A stretch of DNA of 64,000 nt. Origin: Balneatrix alpica DSM 16621. Lineage in GTDB: Bacteria > Pseudomonadota > Gammaproteobacteria > Pseudomonadales > Balneatricaceae. The position numbers and the translations under genes are program-made. Positions 38,846-52,586 of the stretch are shown here, piece after piece. The stretch covers positions 62,001-126,000 of the forward strand of contig NZ_JHUZ01000011.1 of NCBI RefSeq assembly GCF_000619885.1. The letters run 5' to 3'. The notes beneath the pieces are model-generated. The model was not told the DNA's origin. It ran no database searches and worked only from the letters and a program-made list of their open reading frames with translations. Numbering within the stretch: position 1 is the stretch's first letter; the number at the start of each line of letters is the position of its first letter.

Positions 38846-38870
38846 AAAGGGGGAGCCACGCTCCCCCTTT
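38846..38870 (-). terminator. Terminator after eno
   Basis: AAAGGGGGAGC and GCTCCCCCTTT form an 11-bp stem with a CAC loop, about 70 bases after the eno stop and 33 before ftsB. On the minus strand it ends in a T run (TTTTGTCC), as a rho-independent terminator would. Confidence 0.8.
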
Positions 38871-38942
38871 GATTCATCCGCTAGCTCACACTAGCAGGAT
38901 AAGTATGACCAAATACGGTCAGAACTTGTGGATCCGTCAAAC

Positions 38943-41975
<3,033 letters not shown>

Positions 41976-42034
41976 TCATCAAGATGGGCTGTCAGCTTAC
42001 CAGAAAGGCTTCGCCCCAACAACGCAAGATCACA

Positions 42035-43351
42035 TCAATCTCCATTCCAATTCACATCCAGACACTGCCAATGCAACCACCAACCCGGCTGTTGGGCCTG
42101 GGCCTGCCATCCCTGTGCTAAACGCTGGCCTACTGCCACCAGGGTTTCATCGCAATATAACAGCGGCACCTGAGCCCGTCGCCAAGGCGGAATCCCCTGG
42201 CTTTGCAGGAAGTGTTTGACGCTGACAGGGTGCTGACACCCCACCGGCTGCCAAGTCTCCCCCCCCTGACGAAAGCGAATCTGCCACTGCCCAGGCTGCT
42301 GCCTGACCCCCCGCCCCTGACAACTCTCTGCCAGCAGACGCCCACCAGGCCAGGACTGCATAAGCTCTGGCTGCCAGGTAAAAGGAGCTGGAGCAACCAG
42401 ACTGCTAGTCTCCAGCAAAAAAATACCCTGGCGATAGCGCTTCAGGCTGGCACCAGGCCAGTCCAGGCTGGGGCAACGCTCCTCCGCTGCCGCCAGCCAA
42501 GACGGCAAATTTGCTAACACCCGCTCAGGGGGCGGCAACATAGCACGCTGGCGACATAGATAACGCAACAGATTATGCTGACGACGGCATGACAGCGTCA
42601 TAAAGCCCGCTTTATCCAGCGCCAACCCAGAGGCCAGTTGCTGATAATCCTGCTCTGCCACCTCATCCAGCAACGCCTGACTTTCGCGGCAGGCCAGGGC
42701 ACTGCGCCCCGTGCGCTGCAACAAATCTGGCCAGCGTTGACGCAGCAACGGCACCACCTGATGGCGCAAATAGTTACGATCAAATACCTCACTGGCATTG
42801 CTGGGATCTTCACACCAGCTCAGCCCCCAGGTTTGAGCATAAACCTCTAACTGTTTTCTACTGAGGTGCAACAGGGGACGATATAACTGGGCCCTAGCCA
42901 GCGAACGCTGCTCCGGCATACCAGCCAGCCCCTGCGGTCCACTGCCACGTAACCAGCGTAATAATTGGGTTTCCAGCTGATCATCGGCATGTTGCGCCAA
43001 CCATAACTCATCCCCGCCGCGCAGGTTTTCCGCAAAGCATTGATAACGGGCTTGCCGAGCTGCCGCCTCCACGCCCTGGCCATCCTTCTTTACTTCAACC
43101 CGAAAAGCACGATAGAGCACCCCAAGCGCTGCGCACTGTTGCGCCAGCTGACTTTGCCAAGCATCTGCCTGGGATTGCAGCTGATGATTGACATACCAGG
43201 CCTCAAGGTTAGGCAAATGTCCCTGCTGCTTAAGACGCCAAGCCAGGTGCAGCAGCACGCTGGAATCGAGTCCGCCGCTCAGAGCAATAATAATGCGCTG
43301 CAGAGGCAGTTGTTGTAGTCGCCGCTGTTGCTGTACCAACCAAGTATTCAT
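42035..43351 (-). CDS. tilS: tRNA(Ile)-lysidine synthase TilS
   Basis: TilS turns C34 of the CAU-anticodon tRNA-Ile2 into lysidine so it reads AUA. From ATG 43351 (MNTWLVQQQRRLQQL) the product has 438 residues; a TTG nine codons upstream is possible, but neither start has a strong ribosome binding site. The PP-loop IALSGGLDSSVLLHL is at residues 22-36, and the HADDQLETQLLRWLRGSG motif follows. It lies between accA and pyrG, the usual place, behind the accA terminator. Confidence 0.94.
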   Translation of the reverse strand: MNTWLVQQQRRLQQLPLQRIIIALSGGLDSSVLLHLAWRLKQQGHLPNLEAWYVNHQLQSQADAWQSQLAQQCAALGVLYRAFRVEVKKDGQGVEAAARQARYQCFAENLRGGDELWLAQHADDQLETQLLRWLRGSGPQGLAGMPEQRSLARAQLYRPLLHLSRKQLEVYAQTWGLSWCEDPSNASEVFDRNYLRHQVVPLLRQRWPDLLQRTGRSALACRESQALLDEVAEQDYQQLASGLALDKAGFMTLSCRRQHNLLRYLCRQRAMLPPPERVLANLPSWLAAAEERCPSLDWPGASLKRYRQGIFLLETSSLVAPAPFTWQPELMQSWPGGRLLAESCQGRGVRQQPGQWQIRFRQGGETWQPVGCQHPVSVKHFLQSQGIPPWRRAQVPLLYCDETLVAVGQRLAQGWQAQAQQPGWWLHWQCLDVNWNGD

Positions 43352-43385
43352 TGCACAGATAAGACAGATCGAAGCCAAGAGGACA

Positions 43386-43416
43386 AAAAAGGCCGGGTGA
43401 GATGCCCGGCCTTTTT
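43386..43416 (-). terminator. Bidirectional-looking terminator after accA
   Basis: AAAAAGGCCGGG and CCCGGCCTTTTT form a 12-bp stem with a 7-base loop (TGAGATG), 13 bases after the accA stop. A and T flanks would let it end transcripts on either strand; its genomic role is to end accA before tilS. Confidence 0.85.
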
Positions 43417-43429
43417 CCTGTCGCGGTGA

Positions 43430-44380
43430 TTATTCACCGACACCAAAGCTCATTAAACGCTCGTAACGCTGCTCCAGTAACTCATCCTGGCTCAGCCCAC
43501 GTAACTGCTCAAGATTCTCTTTCAGCGCCAGCTTCAAACTAGCCGCCATCATCTGCGGATTACGATGAGCACCACCCAGCGGCTCACCAATCACCTGATC
43601 AACGAAGCCCAGCTCCTCCAAACGACGCGCAGTCATCCCCATCGACTTGGCTGCTTCAGAAGCCTTCTCTGCGCTCTTCCACAGGATAGAAGCACAGCCT
43701 TCCGGGGAAATAACCGAATACACCGAGTACTGCAGCATCAACAGACGATCGCATACACCAATCGCCAGCGCACCGCCCGAACCACCTTCACCAATGACAG
43801 TGGCAATAATGGGGGTTTGCAGACGTGACATCACCGCCAAGTTAAAAGCAATCGCTTCACTCTGCCCCCGCTTTTCGGCGTCGATGCCAGGGTAAGCTCC
43901 TGGGGTATCAATAAAGGTCAAAATCGGCATCTTGAAGCGCTCGGCCATCTGCATTAGACGCAGAGCCTTGCGATAGCCTTCAGGGCGCGGCATACCAAAG
44001 TTACGCCGTACTTTCTCTTTTACTTCCCGGCCTTTTTGATGGCCAATGATCATCACCGGTTCATCATCCAAACGCGCGACCCCACCCACGATGGCCGCAT
44101 CATCGGAAAAGTGACGATCACCATGCAGCTCATCAAAATCAGTAAAGACATGCTTGATGTAATCCAGCGTGTAGGGACGCTGAGGATGACGAGACAGCTG
44201 GACAACCTGCCAATCACTGAGATTCGCAAAAACCTGCTCAGTCAGTTTGGCATTCTTTTCTTCCAGCTTGGTGACTTCCTCACTGAGGTTGAAGTCGTTA
44301 CTGCTGACCAGACGCAGCTCATCAATCTTGGCCTGTAGGTCTGCAATAGGTTGTTCAAAATCGAGATAGTTCGGGTTCAT
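43430..44380 (-). CDS. accA: Acetyl-CoA carboxylase carboxyltransferase subunit alpha
   Basis: The alpha half of the carboxyltransferase that makes malonyl-CoA with AccD. The 316-residue protein begins [20 protein letters not shown] and holds the family segments [60 protein letters not shown] and the oxyanion-hole region [14 protein letters not shown]. It follows dnaE by 136 bases; that gap has no gene and may carry a promoter. Confidence 0.97.
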   Translation of the reverse strand: MNPNYLDFEQPIADLQAKIDELRLVSSNDFNLSEEVTKLEEKNAKLTEQVFANLSDWQVVQLSRHPQRPYTLDYIKHVFTDFDELHGDRHFSDDAAIVGGVARLDDEPVMIIGHQKGREVKEKVRRNFGMPRPEGYRKALRLMQMAERFKMPILTFIDTPGAYPGIDAEKRGQSEAIAFNLAVMSRLQTPIIATVIGEGGSGGALAIGVCDRLLMLQYSVYSVISPEGCASILWKSAEKASEAAKSMGMTARRLEELGFVDQVIGEPLGGAHRNPQMMAASLKLALKENLEQLRGLSQDELLEQRYERLMSFGVGE

Positions 44381-44516
44381 TGCTCGCTTCCGCTCGTATT
44401 GCCCGCAGTTATAGTGCCCTAAAGTGTACAGGGCTCCGGGCGTAGGGGGCCTAGCCTAACTGGGTGCTTACCATACGCGTTTAGGACTTTTTAGTCGAGT
44501 TTTTCTCAGGACAGCC

Positions 44517-47500
44517 TTACGCCTGATAGACCAGACGTACCTGCTCCCGCCCATATTGGGCCATCAGCGTATAAAGTAGCTCATCGGCTACTTTCACCCG
44601 CCAATTTTCGCCACAGATCAGGCGCGCTTCAGCATCTTGATGCTGATAGTGAATACGGATCTGATTCCCCTCACTCTGTTGATAAGGAGCCAGCATTGCC
44701 TGCAAACGCTTAACCGCGGCAGCATTGATATCCTGCCCCCGCAATTTAAGCTCCAGCCACTGTGCATAACGTGCCCGTGCCTCATCCATCGCCAACAGAC
44801 GCTTGGCTCGCACCCGAAAACCGCCATTAAAGTCATCCACACTGACCTCGCCCTCCACCAAAATCACCGCATCCTTACCCAGCAATTCACGGTATTGGTA
44901 GTACAGCTCACCAAATAAGGACACTTCGACCCGGGCCGTGCGATCGTCCAGACTCACAAAGGCTAACGTTTCACCTTTTTTACTCTTCATGGTGCGCACC
45001 CCTACCACCAGACCCGCCAGCATCTGCTCGCCGCGGCTGGGTTTAATATCCTGCAGACGATTGCGCACCATACCTTTGAGTTCATGCTCATAGGCGTCAA
45101 TGGGGTGGCCAGTAACAAACAGGCCCAGGGTTTCTTTCTCCCCATTTAAGCGTTCTTTATCAGGCCATTCCTGGATTTGAGCATAGGCTGCATAGACGTC
45201 TTCATGGCTGGCAGCAGGCACAACTTCACCAAAAAGATCAAAAATACCCGCGTCGGAATTACGGGCAGACTGATCAGCAGCCTGCAACGCATCGCCAATT
45301 GCCTCCCACAGGATGGCACGGCTCGGGCCCAGCTTGTCCAGTGCACCAGAGCGCACAAGCGCCTCCATAACCCGTTTGTTGAGTTTTTTAGCACCCACTC
45401 GCTCACAAAAATCGAAAATATCACGGAAGGGGCCACCTTCTGTACGGGCAGCCACAATTGCCTCAATCGGCCCCTCCCCTACGCCCTTGATTGCCCCCAG
45501 CCCATATACCACCCGCTGCTGATCATCGACCGTGAACATGAACTCAGACACGTTCACATCCGGCAGAATTAACGGCAGCTTCATCTGCCGACACTCTTCG
45601 ATCAGGGTGACAACCTTATCCAGGTTATGCATATCCGCCGACAGTACCGCTGCCATAAAGGGGGCGGGGTAATGCTGCTTAAGCCAAGCGGTTTGATAGG
45701 ACACCAACGCATAGGCGGCAGAGTGCGACTTGTTAAAGCCATAACCCGCAAACTTCTCTACCAGATCAAAGATATTGCCTGCCAAATCGGCATCAATATT
45801 GTTGGCGGCACAGCCTTCCAAGAACACCGAACGCTGCTTGGCCATTTCCTCCGGTTTCTTTTTACCCATGGCACGGCGCAGTAAGTCCGCACCGCCCAGG
45901 GTATAACCCGCCATGATTTGAGGAATCTGCATCACCTGCTCTTGATAGAGGATGATGCCGTAAGTAGGCTCCAGCACCGGCTTCAAGCTTTCTAATTGAT
46001 AGTCCGGATGAGGCCAGGCCATTTCCGCACGACCATGCTTACGATTAATAAAGTCATCCACCATCCCTGACTGCAACGGGCCTGGGCGGAACAATGCCAC
46101 CAAAGCGATAATATCTTCGAAGCAGCTGGGTAGCAGGCGCTTGATCAGCTCCTTCATCCCCCGGGATTCCAACTGGAATACCGCCGTCGTTTCCGCCTTT
46201 TGCAGCAAACGATAAGTCGCAGGGTCTTCCAGGTCGATATGGTTAATGTCGAGTTCGTCTAATCCCTTGGCCTGACGCTGACGATTAATCGTCTTCATCG
46301 CCCAATCGATAATGGTCAGGGTACGCAGCCCCAAGAAGTCAAACTTAACCAGTCCGGCTTCTTCCACATCATTTTTATCGAACTGCGTGACCAAACCTGT
46401 GCCATCAGGTTCACAGTACAACGGAGCAAAGTCAGACAGCTTGGTCGGTGCTATCACCACCCCACCTGCGTGCTTGCCCACGTTGCGGGTGATCCCTTCT
46501 AACTTGTAGGCCATCTCCATAATTTCTTGCGCTTCTTCATCATTCTCGACGAACTCACGCAAGGCAGGCTCCTGTTCCCAGGCCTTACTCAGGGTCATCC
46601 CCACTTCAAAGGGAATCAACTTAGACAGCTTATCCCCCAGGCTAAACGGCTTACCCTGCACCCGTGCCACATCTCGCACCACCGCTTTGGCGGCCATGGT
46701 ACCGAAGGTAATGATCTGGGATACCGCATTACGACCATATTTATCGGCTACGTAATCAATAACGCGGTCGCGGTTGTCCATGCAGAAGTCGATATCGAAG
46801 TCAGGCATGGAAACCCGCTCAGGGTTGAGGAAGCGCTCGAACAGCAGGTCATAGGCCAGGGGATCAAGATCGGTAATTTTCAATGCATAGGCTACTAACG
46901 AACCCGCCCCCGAACCTCGTCCCGGACCAACAGGGATGCCGTTGTCCTTAGCCCACTGGATAAAGTCCATTACGATCAGGAAGTAACCCGGAAACCCCAT
47001 CTGAATGATGGTATTCAATTCAAACTTTAAGCGATCAATATAGGTCTGCCGCCTCTCCTGGTAATCCTCCGCCTGGGGGTCCAGTAGATGCTTAAGGCGA
47101 TCCTCCAATCCTTCCATCGACACCCGCTCAAAGTAACTATCCAGGGTCTCCCCAGCCGGAATGGGGTAATCGGGCAGGAAGTATTTGCCCAGCAGAATCT
47201 CAATATTGCAGCGACGGGCAATCTCGACACTGTTGCTTAGCGCCTCTGGCACATCGGCAAACAACTCTGCCATCTCCTCCGCTGAGCGGAAGTATTGCTC
47301 GGCAGAATAAGTACGAGGACGACGAGGATCATCCAGCGTCATGCTCAGGTTAATGCTGACGCGCGCCTCGTGGGCTTCAAAATCCTCTGCATGAATAAAC
47401 ATGACGTCATTGGTTGCCACCAGGGGCAACTGCAAACGCTCGGCTAAGGCCACACTGGCATGCAGACAGGCTTCATCCCCCGGTCGTCCGGTCCGCTGAA

Positions 47501-48014
47501 TTTCGAGATAATAACGCTGCGGAAAGGTAGTGGCCCAAAAGTTTACTAGACGCTCAGCTTCATCCAATTTACCGCCTAGCAACGCACGGCCCACTTCACC
47601 TTGGGACGCTCCACTCAGGGCGATCAGTCCTGCCGAAAACTCCGCTAGCCAAGCGCGTTTAATATAAGCACGGCCATCATGCTGGTTGTGTTGATAGCTA
47701 TGACTGATCAGCTCACGCAGATTGGCATAGCCCTGGCCATCCATTACCAACAACAAAAAACGCGAAGGGGCATCACTCAGTTCATCAGCATCCAACCACA
47801 GGTCAGCCCCACAAATGGGTTTAACACCTGCCCCCTTGGCGGCTTTAAAAAACTTCACCAGGGCAAATGCATTCGACTGATCGGTTAAGGCGACAGCCGG
47901 CATCTGCGCGGTTTTCGCTGCATTGACCAGCTCTTTGACCCTGACAATGCCATCAACCAGGGAGTACTCCGAGTGCACGCGCAGGTGAATAAACCCAGGT
48001 GTATTCATGCTCAA
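44517..48014 (-). CDS. dnaE: DNA polymerase III subunit alpha
   Basis: The replicative polymerase catalytic subunit, 1165 residues. Domains in order: PHP ([20 protein letters not shown]), the Pol III palm with catalytic aspartates in [15 protein letters not shown] (near residue 405) and [16 protein letters not shown] before it, thumb and fingers, then helix-hairpin-helix, an OB fold ([20 protein letters not shown]) and the C-terminal tau-binding region. The ATG at 48014 overlaps the rnhB stop (ATGA). Confidence 0.98.
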   Translation of the reverse strand: MSMNTPGFIHLRVHSEYSLVDGIVRVKELVNAAKTAQMPAVALTDQSNAFALVKFFKAAKGAGVKPICGADLWLDADELSDAPSRFLLLVMDGQGYANLRELISHSYQHNQHDGRAYIKRAWLAEFSAGLIALSGASQGEVGRALLGGKLDEAERLVNFWATTFPQRYYLEIQRTGRPGDEACLHASVALAERLQLPLVATNDVMFIHAEDFEAHEARVSINLSMTLDDPRRPRTYSAEQYFRSAEEMAELFADVPEALSNSVEIARRCNIEILLGKYFLPDYPIPAGETLDSYFERVSMEGLEDRLKHLLDPQAEDYQERRQTYIDRLKFELNTIIQMGFPGYFLIVMDFIQWAKDNGIPVGPGRGSGAGSLVAYALKITDLDPLAYDLLFERFLNPERVSMPDFDIDFCMDNRDRVIDYVADKYGRNAVSQIITFGTMAAKAVVRDVARVQGKPFSLGDKLSKLIPFEVGMTLSKAWEQEPALREFVENDEEAQEIMEMAYKLEGITRNVGKHAGGVVIAPTKLSDFAPLYCEPDGTGLVTQFDKNDVEEAGLVKFDFLGLRTLTIIDWAMKTINRQRQAKGLDELDINHIDLEDPATYRLLQKAETTAVFQLESRGMKELIKRLLPSCFEDIIALVALFRPGPLQSGMVDDFINRKHGRAEMAWPHPDYQLESLKPVLEPTYGIILYQEQVMQIPQIMAGYTLGGADLLRRAMGKKKPEEMAKQRSVFLEGCAANNIDADLAGNIFDLVEKFAGYGFNKSHSAAYALVSYQTAWLKQHYPAPFMAAVLSADMHNLDKVVTLIEECRQMKLPLILPDVNVSEFMFTVDDQQRVVYGLGAIKGVGEGPIEAIVAARTEGGPFRDIFDFCERVGAKKLNKRVMEALVRSGALDKLGPSRAILWEAIGDALQAADQSARNSDAGIFDLFGEVVPAASHEDVYAAYAQIQEWPDKERLNGEKETLGLFVTGHPIDAYEHELKGMVRNRLQDIKPSRGEQMLAGLVVGVRTMKSKKGETLAFVSLDDRTARVEVSLFGELYYQYRELLGKDAVILVEGEVSVDDFNGGFRVRAKRLLAMDEARARYAQWLELKLRGQDINAAAVKRLQAMLAPYQQSEGNQIRIHYQHQDAEARLICGENWRVKVADELLYTLMAQYGREQVRLVYQA

Positions 48015-48634
48015 ACCTTTTCTTGCTCGACTTGATATAGCTTGCCTTGCTCCAGACAGGCCTGCACAGGAGCAAAACTACGCCGATGCTGAGGAGTCAC
48101 CCCATACTGACGCAAGGCAGCAAGGTGCTGGGCGGTGGGATAGCCTTTATGACGATCGAAACCAAATTCAGGATAACGTTGATGCCATTCCAACATACTG
48201 CGATCACGACTCACTTTAGCGAGAATTGCCGCCGCACTGATACAGGGCACCTTGGCATCCCCTTTCACCACAGGCTCAGCCGGGCAAGGCAGCAAGGGAC
48301 AACGATTACCATCCACCAGAGCATAGTCCGGTAGGTGTCGAAGCCCTTGTACGGCTCGTTGCATGGCTAGCATAGATGCTTGCAGGATGTTCAGCTGGTC
48401 AATTTCTGCCACCGACGCAGAGGCAATGGCAAAGTCCAGAGCCTCTGCCTGAATTTGGGTAAACAGTGCTTCACGCTGCCGTTCACTTAGCACTTTAGAA
48501 TCGGCCAAGCCGGCTATTGGCCGCTCCGGGTGTAAGATCACCGCTGCTGCCACCACATCACCAAACAGAGGGCCCCGCCCCACCTCATCAATACCAACCA
48601 CTAATCCGCCTTGCCACTCAAACCCTAACTGCAT
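48011..48634 (-). CDS. rnhB: Ribonuclease HII
   Basis: RNase HII removes ribonucleotides embedded in DNA. Start ATG 48634 ([20 protein letters not shown], 207 residues) gives the family N-terminus; longer upstream frames are unlike it. Acidic catalytic residues are in [19 protein letters not shown] (DE) and in the [12 protein letters not shown] segment. It overlaps lpxB by 10 bases and dnaE by 4. Confidence 0.97.
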   Translation of the reverse strand: MQLGFEWQGGLVVGIDEVGRGPLFGDVVAAAVILHPERPIAGLADSKVLSERQREALFTQIQAEALDFAIASASVAEIDQLNILQASMLAMQRAVQGLRHLPDYALVDGNRCPLLPCPAEPVVKGDAKVPCISAAAILAKVSRDRSMLEWHQRYPEFGFDRHKGYPTAQHLAALRQYGVTPQHRRSFAPVQACLEQGKLYQVEQEKV

Positions 48635-49770
48635 GACGACTCCAATAATTTGGCAATCGCAGCGGCAGCCGTTTTGCCCCCGCCTTGACGTAGCTGTTGG
48701 TGCAGTTGTAAAAACTGCTGCTGCAAAACATGCCGTTCTGACTGATGCTCCCCCTCCAACCAATGCAGTGCTTCGTGAGCCAACGCTTGGGGAGTAACTT
48801 CATCTTGCAAAAGTTCCCGCACGAGAGGACGAGGAGTAAGCAGGTTCGGTAAGGCAATATGAGGCACCTTAACCAGGCGTTTCAAAATGCTGAATGTCCA
48901 GCTTGCCATCCGATACGCAACTACCATTGGCCGCTTACAGAGCGCCGCTTCCAGGGTAACCGTACCTGATGCCAGCATTAGCATATCGGCTGCCTGCATC
49001 GCCAGCTGTGACTTCCCTGTTGCAAACTGACAAGGCAAATCAGCCAGCAAGGGCCGTAAAAACTCCTCCCCCCATTGGTTGGCGGGCGCCAACACAATTT
49101 GCAACTCCGGCTTCGCCTGCTTGCATAGACGCGCTGCTTCAATAAAAGCAGGGCCTAACATACTCACTTCGCTACGACGACTACCAGGCAGCAGCGCCAA
49201 CACAGGCCCCTCTGCCAAACTGAGCTGTTCACGTGCAAGACTTTGCTCAGGCTGCCAAGGTAACTGTTCAGCGAGTGGGTGTCCGACAAAACAGACAGGC
49301 ACTCCAGCTTGCTGATAAAAACGCGCCTCAAAGGGAAATAACGTCAGCATTAAATCAATAGAACGCTTAATGCCTTTTACCCGTCCTTGTCGCCACGCCC
49401 AAACAGAAGGGTTCACGTAATGAACTGTCTTGATCCCCACGCGATGCAAGCGTTTGGCCAGGCCCAGATTAAAATCCGGGGCATCGATCCCGATAAAAAT
49501 ATCAGGAGGCTCAGCATGCCAACGCTTAACCAGCGCCTTACGAATCCCGAGCAGCTCCGGCAGATGTTTCAGCACTTCGACCAAGCCCATCACACTGAGC
49601 TTTTCCATTGGGAAGAACGACGTCATCCCTTCAGCTTGCATGCGCGGCCCACCGATTCCTTCAAACTCAGCATGGGGATATAGAATGCGCAAGGCCGACA
49701 TTAAGTCGGCCCCTAGGATATCACCGGACAACTCGCCGGCTACCAGTGCAATCCGTAACGGTTTCGCCAT
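48625..49770 (-). CDS. lpxB: Lipid-A-disaccharide synthase
   Basis: LpxB is a GT19 inverting glycosyltransferase joining UDP-2,3-diacylglucosamine and lipid X to form the lipid A disaccharide at the inner membrane. The 381-residue protein starts [20 protein letters not shown] and contains [28 protein letters not shown] and [20 protein letters not shown]. It is coupled to lpxA by a one-base overlap (TAATG). Confidence 0.97.
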   Translation of the reverse strand: MAKPLRIALVAGELSGDILGADLMSALRILYPHAEFEGIGGPRMQAEGMTSFFPMEKLSVMGLVEVLKHLPELLGIRKALVKRWHAEPPDIFIGIDAPDFNLGLAKRLHRVGIKTVHYVNPSVWAWRQGRVKGIKRSIDLMLTLFPFEARFYQQAGVPVCFVGHPLAEQLPWQPEQSLAREQLSLAEGPVLALLPGSRRSEVSMLGPAFIEAARLCKQAKPELQIVLAPANQWGEEFLRPLLADLPCQFATGKSQLAMQAADMLMLASGTVTLEAALCKRPMVVAYRMASWTFSILKRLVKVPHIALPNLLTPRPLVRELLQDEVTPQALAHEALHWLEGEHQSERHVLQQQFLQLHQQLRQGGGKTAAAAIAKLLESSCS

Positions 49771-50540
49771 TAACGGACAATCCCCCGACTGGAGAGACGA
49801 AGCGAGTCTAACAACAAGCCCAGCTCTGGTGTATCGGTCAATTGCGGCTGTAAACGGGCCAAAGCCTGCTCAACGGTCAGCCCCTGTCGATAAATAACCT
49901 TGTAGGCTTGACGTAATACACTGATGGCCTCTGCACTAAAGCCACGCCGTTTCAAGCCCTCCACGTTGATGCCATGGGGTTTAGCCGTGTTACCGTTCGC
50001 CATGATATAAGCAGGTACATCTTTTAAGACAACCGAGCCTGCTCCCAACATCGCATGGGCACCGATATGGCAAAACTGGTGCACACCGGTCAACCCACCG
50101 AGGATCGCCCAATCACCAACATGCACATGTCCAGCCAAAGCAGCATTATTGGCAATAATAGTGTGATCTCCAACCACACAGTCATGAGCTACATGAACGT
50201 AAGCCATGAGCAAGTTGTGGCTGCCGATACGCGTTACCCCTTGGTCCTGAACCGTTCCACGATGCAGGGTACAGCCTTCACGGATAACGTTATAGTCACC
50301 GATCTCTAGGCGGGTGGGTTCACCTTTATACTTTTTATCCTGACAGGCTTCACCAACTGTGGCGAACTGAAAAATCTGGTTATGTTTACCAATACGGCAG
50401 GGGCCTTTGATTACCACATGGGAAGCCACTACCGTACCTGAATCTATCTCGACATCTGGGCCGATATAGCTCCAAGGGCCCACTTCTACATTAGCGGCCA
50501 GTTTCGCTCTGTCGTCTACGATAGCGAGAGGATGTATCAA
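49770..50540 (-). CDS. lpxA: UDP-N-acetylglucosamine O-acyltransferase LpxA
   Basis: LpxA performs the first step of lipid A synthesis, O-acylating UDP-GlcNAc. The 256-residue protein is a left-handed beta helix of hexapeptide repeats (ANVEVGPWSYIGPDVEIDSG onward) with the catalytic-His region NLLMAYVHVAHDCVVGDH and a C-terminal helical domain. It lies two bases after fabZ. Confidence 0.97.
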   Translation of the reverse strand: MIHPLAIVDDRAKLAANVEVGPWSYIGPDVEIDSGTVVASHVVIKGPCRIGKHNQIFQFATVGEACQDKKYKGEPTRLEIGDYNVIREGCTLHRGTVQDQGVTRIGSHNLLMAYVHVAHDCVVGDHTIIANNAALAGHVHVGDWAILGGLTGVHQFCHIGAHAMLGAGSVVLKDVPAYIMANGNTAKPHGINVEGLKRRGFSAEAISVLRQAYKVIYRQGLTVEQALARLQPQLTDTPELGLLLDSLRLSSRGIVR

Positions 50541-50542
50541 TG

Positions 50543-51001
50543 TCAGACTTCCCTAACTGCACAGGTAATAATGGTGGAAGCCACTTCCTTGCCATCAACG
50601 AGTGCCTGGCAGTCAAATTTCCAAATATTGCGCTTTACCGACATGATGTTGGCATGCAACTCCAACCGATCACCCGGTACAACAGGCTTTTTCAAGCGTA
50701 GTTTTTCAGTACCAACGAAATAGTAAATCGCCCCATCCTGAGGACGCTTATCGATCATTTTGAAACCCAGAATACCGGCGGCTTGCGCCATGGCTTCGAT
50801 GATCAGCACCCCAGGCATGATGGGATGATCGGGAAAATGGCCAGTGAAAAAAGGCTCATTAACCGTCACGTTCTTATAGGCACGAATAGCGCTGCCGCAG
50901 ATATCCTCTGGATCAGCTGACGGTGTGATTTCCACTACCCGGTCAACCAATAAGAAGGGATAACGATGGGGCAGGTATTCCCTGATCTCGTTAATTTCCA
51001 T
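50543..51001 (-). CDS. fabZ: 3-hydroxyacyl-ACP dehydratase FabZ
   Basis: FabZ dehydrates beta-hydroxyacyl-ACP in fatty-acid elongation and competes with LpxA and LpxD for substrate. The product is 152 residues from ATG 51001 (or 153 from the adjoining ATG at 51004), inside the lpxD 3' end. The hot-dog fold signature is [17 protein letters not shown] and the catalytic His and Glu are in [20 protein letters not shown]. Confidence 0.96.
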   Translation of the reverse strand: MEINEIREYLPHRYPFLLVDRVVEITPSADPEDICGSAIRAYKNVTVNEPFFTGHFPDHPIMPGVLIIEAMAQAAGILGFKMIDKRPQDGAIYYFVGTEKLRLKKPVVPGDRLELHANIMSVKRNIWKFDCQALVDGKEVASTIITCAVREV

Positions 51002-52052
51002 CATCAAGTGAGCCTTTTTCGTTTTGAGTCCGTAACAGTTGTTTTTCCAGCTGCTGCAAGCGTCTGGCCAAATCATCCAGGTTGCGGAAGCGGGCCACGT
51101 TTTTACGCCATTGTTGGTTAGAGGTCAACGCCGTACCTGAAGAATAAATACCAGGCTCACGGATAGAGGCACTCACAAGACTCATTCCCGTTACATGGAC
51201 ACGATCTGCAATTTCCAGATGACCAGCTACGCCTACTCCGCCTGCCAAGGTGCAATAACGTCCAATCACTGCACTCCCAGCAATACCTACGCAGCCCGCA
51301 ATGGCTGTGCCTTCACCAATCTGAACGTTATGAGCAATCTGAACCTGGTTATCGACCTTGACCCCAGCTCCCAGACGGGTGGGTTCCAACGCGCCACTAT
51401 CAATTGTCGTATTGGCGCCGATCTCGACATCATCTTCAATGATGACACCACCTAACTGCGCAATCTTGATCCATTGCCCTTGGTGCTGAGCAAAGCCAAA
51501 GCCATCGGAGCCGATCACCGCACCGCTATGAACAATACAACGTGCGCCTAAACTCACTCGGTCATATAAGGTAACCCTTGCCTGTAGGCGGGTTCCTGCA
51601 CCAATGTGACACTCACGCCCCACAACACTTTGTGCGCCGATCTCAACCCCTGCTTCTAGTACAGAACCGGCACCGACCACTGCACCTGGGCCAATCACGA
51701 CTCCTTCACCCAGGCGCACATCCTCCGCTACCACAGCTGTAGGATGCACACCCTGCTGGGGAGCATACTGAGGAAGGAATAAATGAGAAACCTTTGCATA
51801 ACCTAGATAAGGGTTGTCCAGTACCAAAGCTGGCACTGGACACTTATCTTGATGCTCGGCAGAGAGAATCACTGCAGCTGCATTTGTCTCGGCCAAATCA
51901 CGCACATACTTAGGGTTAGCTAAAAAACTCAACTGATGAGCCTGAGCAGTCTTCAGTGTGGCTAAACCAGCGACTTTAAGCTGTCCATCCCCATGCAGGG
52001 CTGCACCCAGAAAATCAGCCAGTTCAGCCAGGGTATAAATGCGTGAAGCCAA
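50991..52052 (-). CDS. lpxD: UDP-3-O-(3-hydroxyacyl)glucosamine N-acyltransferase LpxD
   Basis: LpxD N-acylates UDP-3-O-acylglucosamine, the third step of lipid A synthesis. The 353-residue product has an N-terminal uridine-binding domain ([20 protein letters not shown]), the hexapeptide-repeat beta helix and the catalytic-His region [19 protein letters not shown], then a C-terminal helix ([20 protein letters not shown]). It overlaps fabZ by about 11 bases. Confidence 0.97.
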   Translation of the reverse strand: MASRIYTLAELADFLGAALHGDGQLKVAGLATLKTAQAHQLSFLANPKYVRDLAETNAAAVILSAEHQDKCPVPALVLDNPYLGYAKVSHLFLPQYAPQQGVHPTAVVAEDVRLGEGVVIGPGAVVGAGSVLEAGVEIGAQSVVGRECHIGAGTRLQARVTLYDRVSLGARCIVHSGAVIGSDGFGFAQHQGQWIKIAQLGGVIIEDDVEIGANTTIDSGALEPTRLGAGVKVDNQVQIAHNVQIGEGTAIAGCVGIAGSAVIGRYCTLAGGVGVAGHLEIADRVHVTGMSLVSASIREPGIYSSGTALTSNQQWRKNVARFRNLDDLARRLQQLEKQLLRTQNEKGSLDDGN

Positions 52053-52064
52053 ATTAATGCCCTA

Positions 52065-52568
52065 TTATTTGGACTTGTTAAGCTTATCAACCAGCAGTTT
52101 GGTCATGTCTGCTTCAGGGCCAGAAAACACCGTGGCCTGCTTGTTCAGGATAACCTTAATGCCTTTCTCTTCAATAATCTGGCGAATCAGCTTATCCAGT
52201 AGAGGACGATTGCCCTCCAAAAACTCCTGCTGACGCTCTGCCCGACCAGACTGAACCTTTTGTTGCAAGAAGCGGTACTCTGCCACTTTATCCTGCAGCT
52301 GCTGCTCCAGCTTACGCCGCTCATTTTCACTCATGACTGAGCCGTCTTTCTGCAGCTTCTGCTGAGAAGACTGAATTTCACGGGCCAGCTTTTCCAAACG
52401 ATTTTCGCTTTCAGAAAATTCCTGATCCATTGACTTCATAAAGGCTTTTGCCTTATCGGAGCTGAATAGTGCCTGAGGCACATCCAGCACCACCACATCC
52501 AATGCTTGTGCGATAGGCGCACAGGCCAGCCCTATGCCTAACAGGCAGGCACTTGCCCAGGACTTCAT
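52065..52568 (-). CDS. skp: Periplasmic chaperone Skp (OmpH)
   Basis: Skp is a trimeric jellyfish-shaped chaperone that carries unfolded outer-membrane proteins to BamA. The 167-residue product has a signal peptide (SWASACLLGIGLACAPIAQA) and a long helical hairpin rich in Glu, Lys and Gln (SENRLEKLAREIQSSQQKLQ and onward), ending in a beta segment (GIKVILNKQATVF). It lies 18 bases after bamA. Confidence 0.94.
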   Translation of the reverse strand: MKSWASACLLGIGLACAPIAQALDVVVLDVPQALFSSDKAKAFMKSMDQEFSESENRLEKLAREIQSSQQKLQKDGSVMSENERRKLEQQLQDKVAEYRFLQQKVQSGRAERQQEFLEGNRPLLDKLIRQIIEEKGIKVILNKQATVFSGPEADMTKLLVDKLNKSK

Positions 52569-52586
52569 GACATCAGCTCCTCAATA